A stretch of DNA of 64,000 bases from Flavobacterium lacustre (GTDB taxonomy: Bacteria > Bacteroidota > Bacteroidia > Flavobacteriales > Flavobacteriaceae), in the NCBI RefSeq assembly GCF_027474525.2, contig NZ_CP114882.2, positions 1,612,001 to 1,676,000 of the forward strand. The letters run 5' to 3'. The notes below the pieces were generated by a model. The model had not been told where the DNA came from, ran no database searches, and was given only the letters and a program-made list of their open reading frames with translations. Below are positions 53,594-62,684 of this stretch, piece by piece (positions within the stretch are counted from its first letter, which is position 1; each line of letters opens with the position of its first letter). The position numbers and the translations under genes were made by a program.

Positions 53594-55237
53594 TTATCTT
53601 CGGACTATTACTTTTTTAGAAAAATTCCCATTGGTGGTCTCGATTTTTAAAGTATAGAATCCTGAGGGTAAATTTTCAACATTTATTGAAAACTGACTGC
53701 TGTTTAAAGGGTTTCTGTATTTTCCAATAAATTTCCCGTCTATAGAATGAATTAAAATGGTATAAATTTCATTGTTATTTGGAGCATTTACCGTGATGAT
53801 TTCTGAAGTTGGATTTGGATAAACGATAACTTCAGAGGTGTTTTTGAATTCATTTACAGAGAGTAGCTTGTCAGTATAACAGGAGGAATTAACTGTGTTT
53901 TGAGCTTTTATAAAATCAGCTATTTTAATATTTGAAAATCCAGTATTGGTCGTGTTATTGTAAAAAGTTAAATCTAATGTTTGATTGCTTGCTCCAAACC
54001 AATCTTGAAGGATTGTACTGAAAACCCTTCTGTTGTCATGCTGAATTGTTCTAACCTGATAATTATTAGCAGATACTGCTTCTGATAAATTAATGTTTGT
54101 CCCTGAGATGCCAGGATTTATTGCGTTTCCAAAAACAAACATTGGTGCAATTTCGCCATGATCAGTTCCTAGACTGGCATTTTCTCCTGCTTTTCTTCCA
54201 AATTCTGAAAAAGTTACCGAAATAACATCATTTCCCATGTTTTGATTATTTAAATCTGTAATGAAAGTATTAATCGCGTCAGAAACCTGAGTCAAAAGAG
54301 AAGCGTGATTACCTAAATGGGTTGTGTTGTTTGCAGCAACTTGCATATCATGTGTGTCAAATCCTCCTACTTTTACTAAGTAGACTTTGGTTTGAAGGCC
54401 ACCTGAGATAAATCGAGCTACAGTTTTTAATTGATTGGATAAACTTGTATTAGGATAGATCAATGAATTAGATCCTGAATTAAAGGAATTTGAAATACTT
54501 TGCGCATAAGAATTTGTTGAAGTATCATTGTTAATAATGTATTGAAGTAAATTGCCGTATTCTGAATCAGGAATGTTTGCCGGAGGTTCCCCGCTCAAAC
54601 CATTCACAACAGAATAAAACCCTGATAAATCTTGGCCGCTAATGTTTAGAGACATGCCATGTTCTATTTCTCCATGGAAACCAAGTGAATTATCACTGCT
54701 ACCGAGTTGAATTCCCAAGGGGAAGTTTGAGTTTAAAAAATTTGTGTAGTAGTTCTCAAGAAAACGTCCCGTCCATCCACTGACTAAATTATTATTGGCT
54801 ATAGTTCCATCACCTCCGGTTAGCCATAAATCAATAGATTTAAAATGAGATTTGTTTTGGGAAGGATAGCCAACTCCTTGAATAATTCTCATAAAACCTT
54901 TATCATAAAGATTTTTAAATCCAATGAGAGAAGGATGTAATCCTACCTGATCTTTTAAGGCTAAAGTTGAATCCAGATTAATAATGCCATTTGTCATGCC
55001 AATATTATTAAGCTTTATGTTCGGTCGTAACGTTGCATAAGTATCATATTGATTGATGGGTACAATGGTATTTAATCCATCATTAGCTCCTGCGAATTGA
55101 ATCAACACTATTTTTTTTGAACTGGAATCAGGGCACTCTGTCATGCCGGCTGATTTAAAAAGAGCAAAAACTTCTGTAGGCAACAATGAAAGTGCACTAG
55201 CTGTTGAAGTCAATTTAATAAAATTTCTTCTTCTCAT
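53594..55237 (-). CDS. DUF1501 protein with Tat-like signal and type IX secretion sorting domain
   Basis: The start at 55237 (MRRRNFIKLTSTAS) is chosen because it opens a Tat-like signal (RRRNFIK, then a weakly hydrophobic run ending EVFA); an upstream in-frame ATG at 55345 would run through decayed DNA. The 547-residue protein has the DUF1501 core: VLIQFAGANDGLNTIVP, VGGFDTHDMQ, SEFGRKAGEN and LGTDHGEIAP, where the His/Asp residues fit a metal site of the alkaline-phosphatase-like superfamily. The last 75 residues (VIVYPNPTSEIITV, then ETTNGNFSKKVIV) are a type A sorting domain. Its substrate is unknown. It follows the DUF1800 gene, its usual partner. Confidence 0.88.
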   Translation of the reverse strand: MRRRNFIKLTSTASALSLLPTEVFALFKSAGMTECPDSSSKKIVLIQFAGANDGLNTIVPINQYDTYATLRPNIKLNNIGMTNGIINLDSTLALKDQVGLHPSLIGFKNLYDKGFMRIIQGVGYPSQNKSHFKSIDLWLTGGDGTIANNNLVSGWTGRFLENYYTNFLNSNFPLGIQLGSSDNSLGFHGEIEHGMSLNISGQDLSGFYSVVNGLSGEPPANIPDSEYGNLLQYIINNDTSTNSYAQSISNSFNSGSNSLIYPNTSLSNQLKTVARFISGGLQTKVYLVKVGGFDTHDMQVAANNTTHLGNHASLLTQVSDAINTFITDLNNQNMGNDVISVTFSEFGRKAGENASLGTDHGEIAPMFVFGNAINPGISGTNINLSEAVSANNYQVRTIQHDNRRVFSTILQDWFGASNQTLDLTFYNNTTNTGFSNIKIADFIKAQNTVNSSCYTDKLLSVNEFKNTSEVIVYPNPTSEIITVNAPNNNEIYTILIHSIDGKFIGKYRNPLNSSQFSINVENLPSGFYTLKIETTNGNFSKKVIVRR

Positions 55238-55261
55238 GATATTTGTTGTTTTGTTATTAAT

Positions 55262-55345
55262 TATGGGAAATAATACTAAAACATGCGAGATTTGGGGTCT
55301 CTTAATACCTTGGCTGATGCCCGAATTTTTGAAAATACCAAACAC
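55262..55345 (-). pseudogene. Decayed copies of the DUF1800 gene tail
   Basis: On the minus strand the frame ending TAG at 55276-55278 reads AKVLRDPKSRMF then stop, closely like the true DUF1800 end TKILRAPESQVF then stop. The following bases also match those after the true stop. A second short match, AACACTTGAGA at 55341, repeats the bases encoding SQVF. These look like remains of tandem duplications of the DUF1800 3' end. Confidence 0.7.
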
Positions 55346-55401
55346 TTGAGACTTAAATTTTCTTAAATATATTGGTAGTAAAATGGATTATGAAAATAAT
55401 A

Positions 55402-57054
55402 TTAAAACACTTGAGATTCGGGTGCCCTTAATATTTTGGTTACTAGAAGCTTTAATCGAGATTCGACAACCGAACTATTATTAGTGCTAATGAAATTATT
55501 CCAAGCTTCAGTCCAATAATAATTAGAATTCCCTTGCAGGATAAAAGAATTCATAAAGTAGTTAATTCGATCTATGTTTGTTTCCTGAGCGAATAGAGCA
55601 TTGCATAATTCGGAAGTCAATATAAAAGGATCCGAAGGATTAGACACAATTCCAGCATTTTTTATCACATCTGAAATACTTATTTTAGCAGCAATAGTAC
55701 TATTGCCACTAATCCTGTTTACTCCGTCAAGTAGGGATTCTCCTAAACGGTATTTTGCAATTAATGTAGAGGAAGATATCCAGTTTTTATCAAAATCGGG
55801 AGCCTGATAATAAGCTGCGTGACCGGCGACATTTTCAGGGTTAAATAATCCCATATTTGATTTTACTAAAAATGTATTGTATGTAAAAAGATACCAAAAA
55901 GTATTGTAGAAATCCAATGGGTTAGTAATAGGATCTGGAATAGTAGCCTGTAAATAAGTACATATTTCAGATAATTGTTGAATAGGTGATTTAATTATTC
56001 CTCCAATAGTTTCATCGGTTGCATTACTATCATCCAAATCATAAAAATGCTGACTTTCTAATAATTTTTTAATAATTGGAACAATTTCATAACCATTATC
56101 AAAGAGTTCTTGTGCCAAGGGAATTATGATGTCATTTTCTGCCTCAGCCGTAATATTGCTTTTTACAAAATAAGTATATATTTTTCTGCAAATATTTTGG
56201 GCTGTTGCCGGTTGGTTAAAAACCATTTCAATATAATTATCTAATTCAATATCCATCGAAGCAGCATCAGTTGCTGAAGAGATTATTTTGTTGTTAAAAG
56301 CGCCACTAAATGTTTTAGAACTTGTGTGGTGATCTGAAAATTGATTGTAACCTTTTGGGATTCCGGTTTCAGTATCTATTAGATTTCGTTCATATTTTCT
56401 TTTAAATCCTGTTAATACTCTTGCTGCCTGGATGATATCGGATTCGGTGTAGTTTGTATAATTACCGGGAGCAATTTGTATCCCTTTACCAATAGTAAAT
56501 AATTCTAGGAATTCCCGGGCATAGTTTTCATTTGGAGCATTTTTTAAATTTGAAGAATTATTTAAAAAACAAAGCATTGAATTATTAAGCGTCATTTTTT
56601 TTGCTAACTTTTTATAGTTCCCATAGGAATAAAATAAAAGCAATCTTATATAGTCATAAAACTCTGTAGCTGATCCAGATACTTCGGTATTTCCTATTAC
56701 TGTAAATCGAGTTGACAAAAAATGAGAAAGTTTAAATTTTAGTGTTGGATTATTTATAGAATTATACCACCACCAACCCGTTACAATTATAGCTTTCCTG
56801 TTTTGATCAGGAAATGTTGTTGCTAAATTAGTAGACTCAGTCCAATAGCTATCCGGAGCGGTCAATGGTAAAGGGTCGTATGGTAAATTAACGGCAAGAG
56901 GTGTATCGGTTAATAATAAATCTAAAGCTTGGTTTGGAGTCAATATAGAATATTGGTCTATCAAGACTTTGGTGTAAACAAAAGTTGCTCTTCGCAATAA
57001 ATGTTTAGCGTTTTTGATACCTAAAACTGTGGTATTTGGATTTAGTGAAGCCAT
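55402..57054 (-). CDS. DUF1800 domain protein
   Basis: A 550-residue protein with the DUF1800 plan: KNAKHLLRRATFVYTK near the start, KLSHFLSTRFTV, CFLNNSSNLKNAPNENYAREFLELFTIG with the signature NENYAREFLELFTIG, and AARVLTGFKRKY. No signal peptide is visible, though its neighbour DUF1501 has one. DUF1800 and DUF1501 genes are known to occur as pairs in many bacteria, with unknown function. It begins downstream of a leader hairpin (57126-57157), and its stop is 164 bases before DUF1501, with decayed copies of its own tail between them. Confidence 0.88.
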   Translation of the reverse strand: MASLNPNTTVLGIKNAKHLLRRATFVYTKVLIDQYSILTPNQALDLLLTDTPLAVNLPYDPLPLTAPDSYWTESTNLATTFPDQNRKAIIVTGWWWYNSINNPTLKFKLSHFLSTRFTVIGNTEVSGSATEFYDYIRLLLFYSYGNYKKLAKKMTLNNSMLCFLNNSSNLKNAPNENYAREFLELFTIGKGIQIAPGNYTNYTESDIIQAARVLTGFKRKYERNLIDTETGIPKGYNQFSDHHTSSKTFSGAFNNKIISSATDAASMDIELDNYIEMVFNQPATAQNICRKIYTYFVKSNITAEAENDIIIPLAQELFDNGYEIVPIIKKLLESQHFYDLDDSNATDETIGGIIKSPIQQLSEICTYLQATIPDPITNPLDFYNTFWYLFTYNTFLVKSNMGLFNPENVAGHAAYYQAPDFDKNWISSSTLIAKYRLGESLLDGVNRISGNSTIAAKISISDVIKNAGIVSNPSDPFILTSELCNALFAQETNIDRINYFMNSFILQGNSNYYWTEAWNNFISTNNSSVVESRLKLLVTKILRAPESQVF

Positions 57055-57125
57055 AATTATATTATTTTCAATATCCTTTAGTTAAATTTAGGAATAATTA
57101 AATTTAATACAATTTTTTTTCGATT

Positions 57126-57157
57126 AACAGGTCTTTAGGAGCGTCTAAATACCTGTT
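57126..57157 (-). promoter_or_regulatory. Leader hairpin upstream of the DUF1800 gene
   Basis: AACAGGT pairs with ACCTGTT and TTTAG with CTAAA, with one C-T mismatch, around GAGCGT. It ends 72 bases before the DUF1800 ATG and has no U-tract on the minus strand. It could be an operator palindrome or leader structure. Confidence 0.45.
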
Positions 57158-57216
57158 TATTAATAAATTATGTTTTTAGACTGAAATTTTATGGTTGTAT
57201 TATTAAGATAAATAGT

Positions 57217-57385
57217 GCATTAAATCACCTTTTAAAAATTGATTTCAGGCAATTTTGAAGGTGCTTCATTATTTGGGTCAATCACATAGTTTTATGTCGA
57301 ATTTTCGGGTGTCTGACAATAGTATTTTGCCTAATTGTCCACCGCCGAGAATTCCTAATTTAAAATCAGAAGAAAAATAATTCAT
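57217..57385 (-). pseudogene. Decayed 5' fragment of purK
   Basis: The minus strand opens ATG and encodes MNYFSSDFKLGILGGGQLGK, then two substitutions, DTRKFDI, and a frameshift and stop (DIKLCD). After the shift the DNA still matches true purK (GAAGCACCTT, CAATTTTTAAAAGG, GATTTAATG) until about 57217, where similarity stops. It covers roughly the first 57 codons of purK. Confidence 0.93.
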
Positions 57386-57669
57386 TATGATAATGTTTGT
57401 TTTTCTGTCTTTTAAGGGATACATTCTGCAAATGTAAATAATGATTTATTAATGGTTGCTTTTGAATTTTTATTTTATGGATTGTGAGAATAAATTGATT
57501 TTTCTTCAAACTCTTAATTTTCTATTAAATAATGTGGTAAGAGATTATTCTTTTGCTGCTAAATAATAAACTTATGTTTTTTATATATAATGAATTTTTT
57601 ATTTTTTTTTGTATTTTTGCGAAAAATTTGTATTTATTTTAACATAAATACTTCTAATTAAAGAATTAT

Positions 57670-60600
57670 ATGGTTTCATTTAGTCGTTATATTTTAATTG
57701 TACTTTTAATTGCTACAAGTATTGGTTACTCCCAAACCAAAGGTTTGATTTATAAACCTGCAGGGGACGCATTAGGTAAAAGTGTTCTGGATCCTAATGG
57801 AGATGGGTACACTTCATTAACAACCGCTGGGTTTAGTGGTACTGATTATGGTTCTGCATCTGAGCTTAATATGGTGCCTTTGCCAATAATTGGAGCTGAA
57901 CCTACAGGGGATTTGACTACAGGAGGTTCAGGAGGAGCTACGGATATTGTTAGTGTTGGAGAAAACAGTAATCAGTCTTGTTATATTCTTTACAAGACAG
58001 TTGGTGGAATTGATTATTTAATTATCAGGTTCCGGTTAGGAAGTGCTTCGACTGCTGCAAAAGGGTATTCTCTTTTAATGGACACGGATGGGACTTTTGG
58101 CTCGCAATATACTGATCCAAAGAATCCTGGATATGAGAGAGAGATTGTTTTAAATACAGGAAGTTCGAATGCTGTAGTTGTTAATACTTTTTCGGGTTTA
58201 GCAGGAGGAATTACATCTGCTGTAAATTTTAGTAATGAAAATTATACGCAACGCTCTATTGCTTTGACTACTGTAAGTGGGGATTCCGATTATTTTTATG
58301 ATTTTTTTATACCGTATTCTGCTTTAGGGTTGACTACACAGCCGGTTAGAATTGCGGCGGCAACAATTAGCTCTGCGGGAAGTGGTATAACAGGAACCAA
58401 ATCTGATTATAACGGTGTTAATGATAAGTTGTATGGTAATAATTCAACGGCTATTGCAAATGCATTAATTTCAACTTTTCCTGCTACTTCTTTGACTTCT
58501 TTGACTTCGGGTACGAGTTTTGCAAATCCTATTACATTGTCTCCTGTAGTTAATAGTGGTGTTACTGCTTCTAGCACCAGTATTTCGGGTACTAGTACGG
58601 AAACAAACGGTACAGTAATAACGATATACAAAAATGGAACATCTATTGGTACTACAACTGTAACATCAAATTCGTGGACATTAACAAGTGTAAGCGGTCT
58701 TGCAGCGGGAAATATTATTACCGCAAAAGCGCAAGCCGTAGGTAAAGATTTATCGTTGGTTTCTAATAGTATTACAGTAAATGTTGCTGCAATTTGTTTT
58801 ACTCCGGCACCGACAAACTTGGTGAGAACCAATGGTTCTCAGGTTGTTACTGGAAGTTGGTCTCCTGTGAACGGAACGATTACTGCAAGTACGGTTCAAA
58901 TTCGTTTGTGGGAACAATCAGCAACAAATACTTTTAATGAACTTCCATCTTCGGTTTCAGTATACGTTGCTACAAACGGGACTTGGTCTTTTACTGTAAC
59001 TACTACACAAAGTACTTTTAATGGAATGAACGTTTATGCTACTGCTACCTATAATGGTTGTTCATCGGCATATTCAAATGTTGCAATGAAGACTTCTGGA
59101 AGTGGTAGTACTAAAACAGTCAAGCCAACAATGGTAACTTCAACAATTTTGGCTTCGCCAACAGTTGCAAGGACGGTTCAGGTTACAAACGTGGATACAA
59201 GTGCTTCTTATTTGATTTTATATATTAATGGGTATGAGGTGGCAAGAACGACTTCAACTATAGCTTCCAATGCTTCTTATGATTTTAGTTATACTGGATT
59301 TGTTGAAGGCGATGTTGTAGTTGCAAGAGCACAATCGGCATCAGCAAGTTATTTGTTGTCGGATATTTCTACTAGTGTAACTGTTAGTATTACATCAAGT
59401 CCATCAACAGCGCCAGTTATCTCTGGGACCTATATTGCAGGATCTGGAAAAACAGTTACTGGAACGAGTACTGAAAGTGCAGGAACTGTAATATACCTGT
59501 ATAAAGGGGCAACATTATTAGGGTCAACTACGGTAGATGCTTATGGCAATTGGTCAATTTCTGGTTTGACATTGACAGCTGCAGATGTTCTTACAGCAAC
59601 TGCAAAAGCAACTGGAGAAACAATAAGTTCTAGTTCAAATTCGATAACCGTGGCAGCATCAGCGCCTGCAGCTCCAACAGTTTCGGGGACTTCTTATCAA
59701 GCGGGTGCAAGCAGTATTAGTGGTACAGGTGGTCTGGGATCAGGAAACACGTTGACCATATATGTAGATGGTAGTCCAATAGGAACAATTCTTAACGCGC
59801 CGGCGAGCTGGACGCTTAGTGGTATTGCTTCGGGACAATTGTACAAAGGTGCTGTTATAACCGCTACTAATACTAATGTGAGTACTGGAGTTGAAAGTGG
59901 TTTGTCTAATTCTGTTCCAGTTGTAGGGGTAGCTAGTTTCTGTATTACGGATACTTCTGGAAATCTAATAACTGCTAAGCGATCAGGAGAGACTTTCAAT
60001 ATTAAAATTACGGCTATGGATGGTGCAAATTGTTCTGGTAGCGTGTTTACGGGATTTAATGGTACTGTGGTTTTGAGTAGTTCGACTAATATGCTTTTAG
60101 GAGCAGGAACCACGGCGGTATTTGTAAATGGAGTATTGGCTTCACATAGTATTGCTTTGGGTGCTCCAGGTACTGGTATTACTTTATCGGCAATCAATTC
60201 TAATGATCCTTCAACAAAAGGTATAGCAACACTCGATGTAACTGCTGCAATTTGGAAAGGAACAACAAGTACTGATTTTAATACTGCATCAAACTGGACA
60301 GGAAGTTTTGTTCCTGTTTCAGGAGCGGATATTTCGTTTGATTCACTTGCGGATAATGACTGTTATTTAGACCAAAATAGAACAGTTACCAATATTAATT
60401 TTAATAGTACAACCAAAAAATTAAATGTAAACGGAAAAACACTTACTATCAATGGAGCAATTTCAGGAAATGGATCTTCAAGTGGTTTGTTAACCGGAAG
60501 TGATAGTTCAAGTTTAGTGTTTACAGGAACAGGAAATGCAGGTACTATTTATATGGATCAAACTACTTTAGGAACTTCAAACGTGCTTGAAAATTTAACA

Positions 60601-62229
60601 TTAAATAGAACTTCTTCGGGGAGTGTGACTTTAGGAAATGCATTGAGTTTAAGTGGAGTTCTAACAGTGACTGCAGGGACATTCAATACAGGAGATCAAA
60701 TTACTTTTAAAAGCGATGTGAATTCTACAGCTATAGTAGGACCGGTAACAGGAGTTATTAATGGTAAAGTAACCGTAGAACGATTTATTCCGGGACGAAG
60801 AGCATTTCGTTTCTTGTCTTCGGCAGTTACCACTACAACAAGTATTCTTGCTAACTGGCAGGAAGGTGTAAATAATAATACGACAACTACAAACAATAAT
60901 CCAAATCCAGGTTTTGGTACACATATCACAGGTTCTGTTTCCGGCGCCAATGGTTTTGATGCTACACAGACTACAAATGCTTCCATGTATGCATTTAATA
61001 ATAGTTCTGGTGCTTGGGTTACGGTATTAAATACAGATGTAACTACATTAGAATCAGGATTCCCGTATAGACTATTAGTGAGAGGGGATAGAAGTACTAA
61101 CCTAAATACAAATACACCTGCGCTAACCAATACGGTGCTAAGAGCTACGGGAACTTTGTATACAGGAACCAAAGTAATAACCGATCTTAATTCAAATGCA
61201 GGTGGATATAATTTTATTGGGAATCCATATCAATCACCTGTTGACATGAATCAAGTATTGCAGGCGTCAACAAATTTAAATAAGGTTTTTTATTATATAT
61301 GGGATCCTACGTTGAATCTTAGAGGAGGTTACGTTTCTGTTGACGTTGGAACAGGGGACAAAGTTCCTAATACATCTTCGGCAACTAAATACTTGCAACC
61401 TTGGCAAGGCTGTTTTGTGAAAACAGATGTCGCGGGTTCGCCTTCGCTTAGTTTTCAAGAGGCTTATAAACAAGTAAGTACCGCTAATGTCAATGTTTTT
61501 AGAAAGGCAGACGTGACTTCAAGTTTAAGGTTGGAATTATACGAAGCCAATGCTTTTTTAACATCAGGAAAATCTGCCGATGCTTTGTTGATACAATTTG
61601 GTTCGGAGAATAGTAATGAAGTAAACAGTAATGATGCTAATAAATTTACGAACCTTGACGAAAATTTTGCAACCAAAAACAATACAACTTTATTAAGTAT
61701 AGAAAGAAGAGCTTTGCCACAAGCAGAAGAAATAGTTCCGCTTCATGTTAATCAATATCGCAATGCAAATTATACTATTGTTGCTGAAGCAAGTAATATA
61801 GAGGGGGTAACACCATTTTTATTAGACAATTTTACGCAAACTTATACTGAAATTCCAGCAACAGGTGTTGTGACTTATAATTATTCTGTTCTTAGTTCCG
61901 ATGCGCAATCTGTTTCTTCCAGTAGATTTAATATTGTGTTCAAAGCGAGTTCAACATTAGACATTAAATCAAACGAATTAGAATCAGGATTAAAACTTTA
62001 TCCAAACCTAGTTAAAGACGGTTGGTTTATGATGAGTTCAAGTTCTGATATTCAAAATATAGAAATCGAAATTTTTAATGTATTGGGGCAAAAAATACCA
62101 TTTAAGACGACGAATATAGATGCTAATACGCTGAAAATAGAGCCTTCAAAATCATCAGCTAAAGGAGTATATTGGGTAAAAATGAAACAGGAAGGACGAA
62201 TATCTACCCAAAAAATCATCGTTAATTAA
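57670..62229 (+). CDS. Large repeat-rich surface protein with type IX secretion sorting domain
   Basis: A 1519-residue exported protein (signal peptide residues 1-22, ending SIGYSQ). An N-terminal domain (about 25-265, starting GDALGKSVLDPNGDGY) precedes a series of Ig-like repeats with the wording ISGTSTETNGTVITIYKNG (about 300) and VTGTSTESAGTVIYLYKGA (about 595), ending near residue 755. A domain about 855-1000 (IWKGTTSTDFNTASNWTGS) and a globular C-terminal half follow. The last 80 residues (LKLYPNLVKDGWFMM to ISTQKIIVN) are a type A sorting domain, so it is moved outside by type IX secretion. It looks like an adhesin; no enzymatic motif is seen. Confidence 0.85.
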   Translation: MVSFSRYILIVLLIATSIGYSQTKGLIYKPAGDALGKSVLDPNGDGYTSLTTAGFSGTDYGSASELNMVPLPIIGAEPTGDLTTGGSGGATDIVSVGENSNQSCYILYKTVGGIDYLIIRFRLGSASTAAKGYSLLMDTDGTFGSQYTDPKNPGYEREIVLNTGSSNAVVVNTFSGLAGGITSAVNFSNENYTQRSIALTTVSGDSDYFYDFFIPYSALGLTTQPVRIAAATISSAGSGITGTKSDYNGVNDKLYGNNSTAIANALISTFPATSLTSLTSGTSFANPITLSPVVNSGVTASSTSISGTSTETNGTVITIYKNGTSIGTTTVTSNSWTLTSVSGLAAGNIITAKAQAVGKDLSLVSNSITVNVAAICFTPAPTNLVRTNGSQVVTGSWSPVNGTITASTVQIRLWEQSATNTFNELPSSVSVYVATNGTWSFTVTTTQSTFNGMNVYATATYNGCSSAYSNVAMKTSGSGSTKTVKPTMVTSTILASPTVARTVQVTNVDTSASYLILYINGYEVARTTSTIASNASYDFSYTGFVEGDVVVARAQSASASYLLSDISTSVTVSITSSPSTAPVISGTYIAGSGKTVTGTSTESAGTVIYLYKGATLLGSTTVDAYGNWSISGLTLTAADVLTATAKATGETISSSSNSITVAASAPAAPTVSGTSYQAGASSISGTGGLGSGNTLTIYVDGSPIGTILNAPASWTLSGIASGQLYKGAVITATNTNVSTGVESGLSNSVPVVGVASFCITDTSGNLITAKRSGETFNIKITAMDGANCSGSVFTGFNGTVVLSSSTNMLLGAGTTAVFVNGVLASHSIALGAPGTGITLSAINSNDPSTKGIATLDVTAAIWKGTTSTDFNTASNWTGSFVPVSGADISFDSLADNDCYLDQNRTVTNINFNSTTKKLNVNGKTLTINGAISGNGSSSGLLTGSDSSSLVFTGTGNAGTIYMDQTTLGTSNVLENLTLNRTSSGSVTLGNALSLSGVLTVTAGTFNTGDQITFKSDVNSTAIVGPVTGVINGKVTVERFIPGRRAFRFLSSAVTTTTSILANWQEGVNNNTTTTNNNPNPGFGTHITGSVSGANGFDATQTTNASMYAFNNSSGAWVTVLNTDVTTLESGFPYRLLVRGDRSTNLNTNTPALTNTVLRATGTLYTGTKVITDLNSNAGGYNFIGNPYQSPVDMNQVLQASTNLNKVFYYIWDPTLNLRGGYVSVDVGTGDKVPNTSSATKYLQPWQGCFVKTDVAGSPSLSFQEAYKQVSTANVNVFRKADVTSSLRLELYEANAFLTSGKSADALLIQFGSENSNEVNSNDANKFTNLDENFATKNNTTLLSIERRALPQAEEIVPLHVNQYRNANYTIVAEASNIEGVTPFLLDNFTQTYTEIPATGVVTYNYSVLSSDAQSVSSSRFNIVFKASSTLDIKSNELESGLKLYPNLVKDGWFMMSSSSDIQNIEIEIFNVLGQKIPFKTTNIDANTLKIEPSKSSAKGVYWVKMKQEGRISTQKIIVN

Positions 62230-62250
62230 TTATTTTAAATATACAATTTT

Positions 62251-62460
62251 ATGAATAAGACTAAAATGATGTTAGTTGTACTATTTTTAATGACTAATAT
62301 AATTTGTTTCGCAGAGGAGACAGCTCCTGCATTTGATGATAATGTAGAAGATGTGCCTGCATCACCTATAAACGAATGGATTTACGGTGCTTTATTAGTT
62401 GCTTCTTGTTATGCCGGAGTTGTAATTACAAATGGAACTAAAAAAAGCATCAATAAATAA
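62251..62460 (+). CDS. Small signal-peptide/TM membrane protein
   Basis: A 69-residue protein with a signal-like N-terminus (residues 1-21, ending CFAEE), an acidic segment DDNVEDVPASPINEW, and a C-terminal hydrophobic helix about 45-61 followed by Lys residues. It starts 21 bases after the large surface protein and is likely co-transcribed. The DVPxSPI/AEW-like acidic-proline segment before a TM helix is seen in small proteins of Bacteroidota that accompany type IX cargo, but I cannot name the family. Confidence 0.7.
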   Translation: MNKTKMMLVVLFLMTNIICFAEETAPAFDDNVEDVPASPINEWIYGALLVASCYAGVVITNGTKKSINK

Positions 62461-62479
62461 TCTTTAGCAAACGGTTTTA

Positions 62480-62534
62480 TTAGCCACTTCTGTACTGTTT
62501 TTTCTGAAAAAGAGAATAGTACAGAAGTGGCTAA
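62480..62534 (+). terminator. Long perfect inverted repeat after the surface-protein operon
   Basis: TTAGCCACTTCTGTACT (62480-62496) pairs perfectly over 17 bp with AGTACAGAAGTGGCTAA (62518-62534) around an AT-rich loop. It is probably the terminator of the preceding operon, although it lacks a strong U-tract. Confidence 0.6.
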
Positions 62535-62633
62535 ATTATTAGTATTCAAATAAGATCTTGTTATTCGGAATAAATTACTCCAATCAATACGATTACTGAA
62601 TAATTTGATTTGAAAATCCAAATTAATTGTTAG

Positions 62634-62660
62634 TTGTCAAATCCGAATTCAGTATCTTTG
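62634..62660 (+). promoter_or_regulatory. Promoter of hpt-adk
   Basis: TTG at 62634-62636 and TATCTTTG at 62653-62660, with a 16-base spacer, match Bacteroidota -33 and -7 boxes. The hpt ATG is at 62685. Confidence 0.55.
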
Positions 62661-62684
62661 CACATTATTTTAAAATAGTAAATA

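Larger units (their letters stand above)
57055..57669. other. Divergent intergenic region with purK remnant
   Basis: This 615-base gap separates the divergent DUF1800 and large surface-protein genes. It holds a leader hairpin (57126-57157), the purK 5' remnant (57217-57385) with a preserved TACATTTG box behind it (57429-57436, minus strand), and AT-rich sequence before the ATG at 57670, with a TATTTTTG-type -7 box about 57612-57619. Confidence 0.6.

Noticed and set aside
55237..55345. Longer DUF1501 start at 55345
   Set aside because: The extra 36 codons fall in the decayed DUF1800 tail and would bury the Tat signal inside the protein; the ATG at 55237 directly precedes RRRNFIK.
58407..62000. 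Several minus-strand frames of 65-166 codons inside the large surface protein
   Set aside because: They arise from the Thr/Ser-rich, repeat-based composition of the plus-strand gene, lack starts of their own and show no motif.
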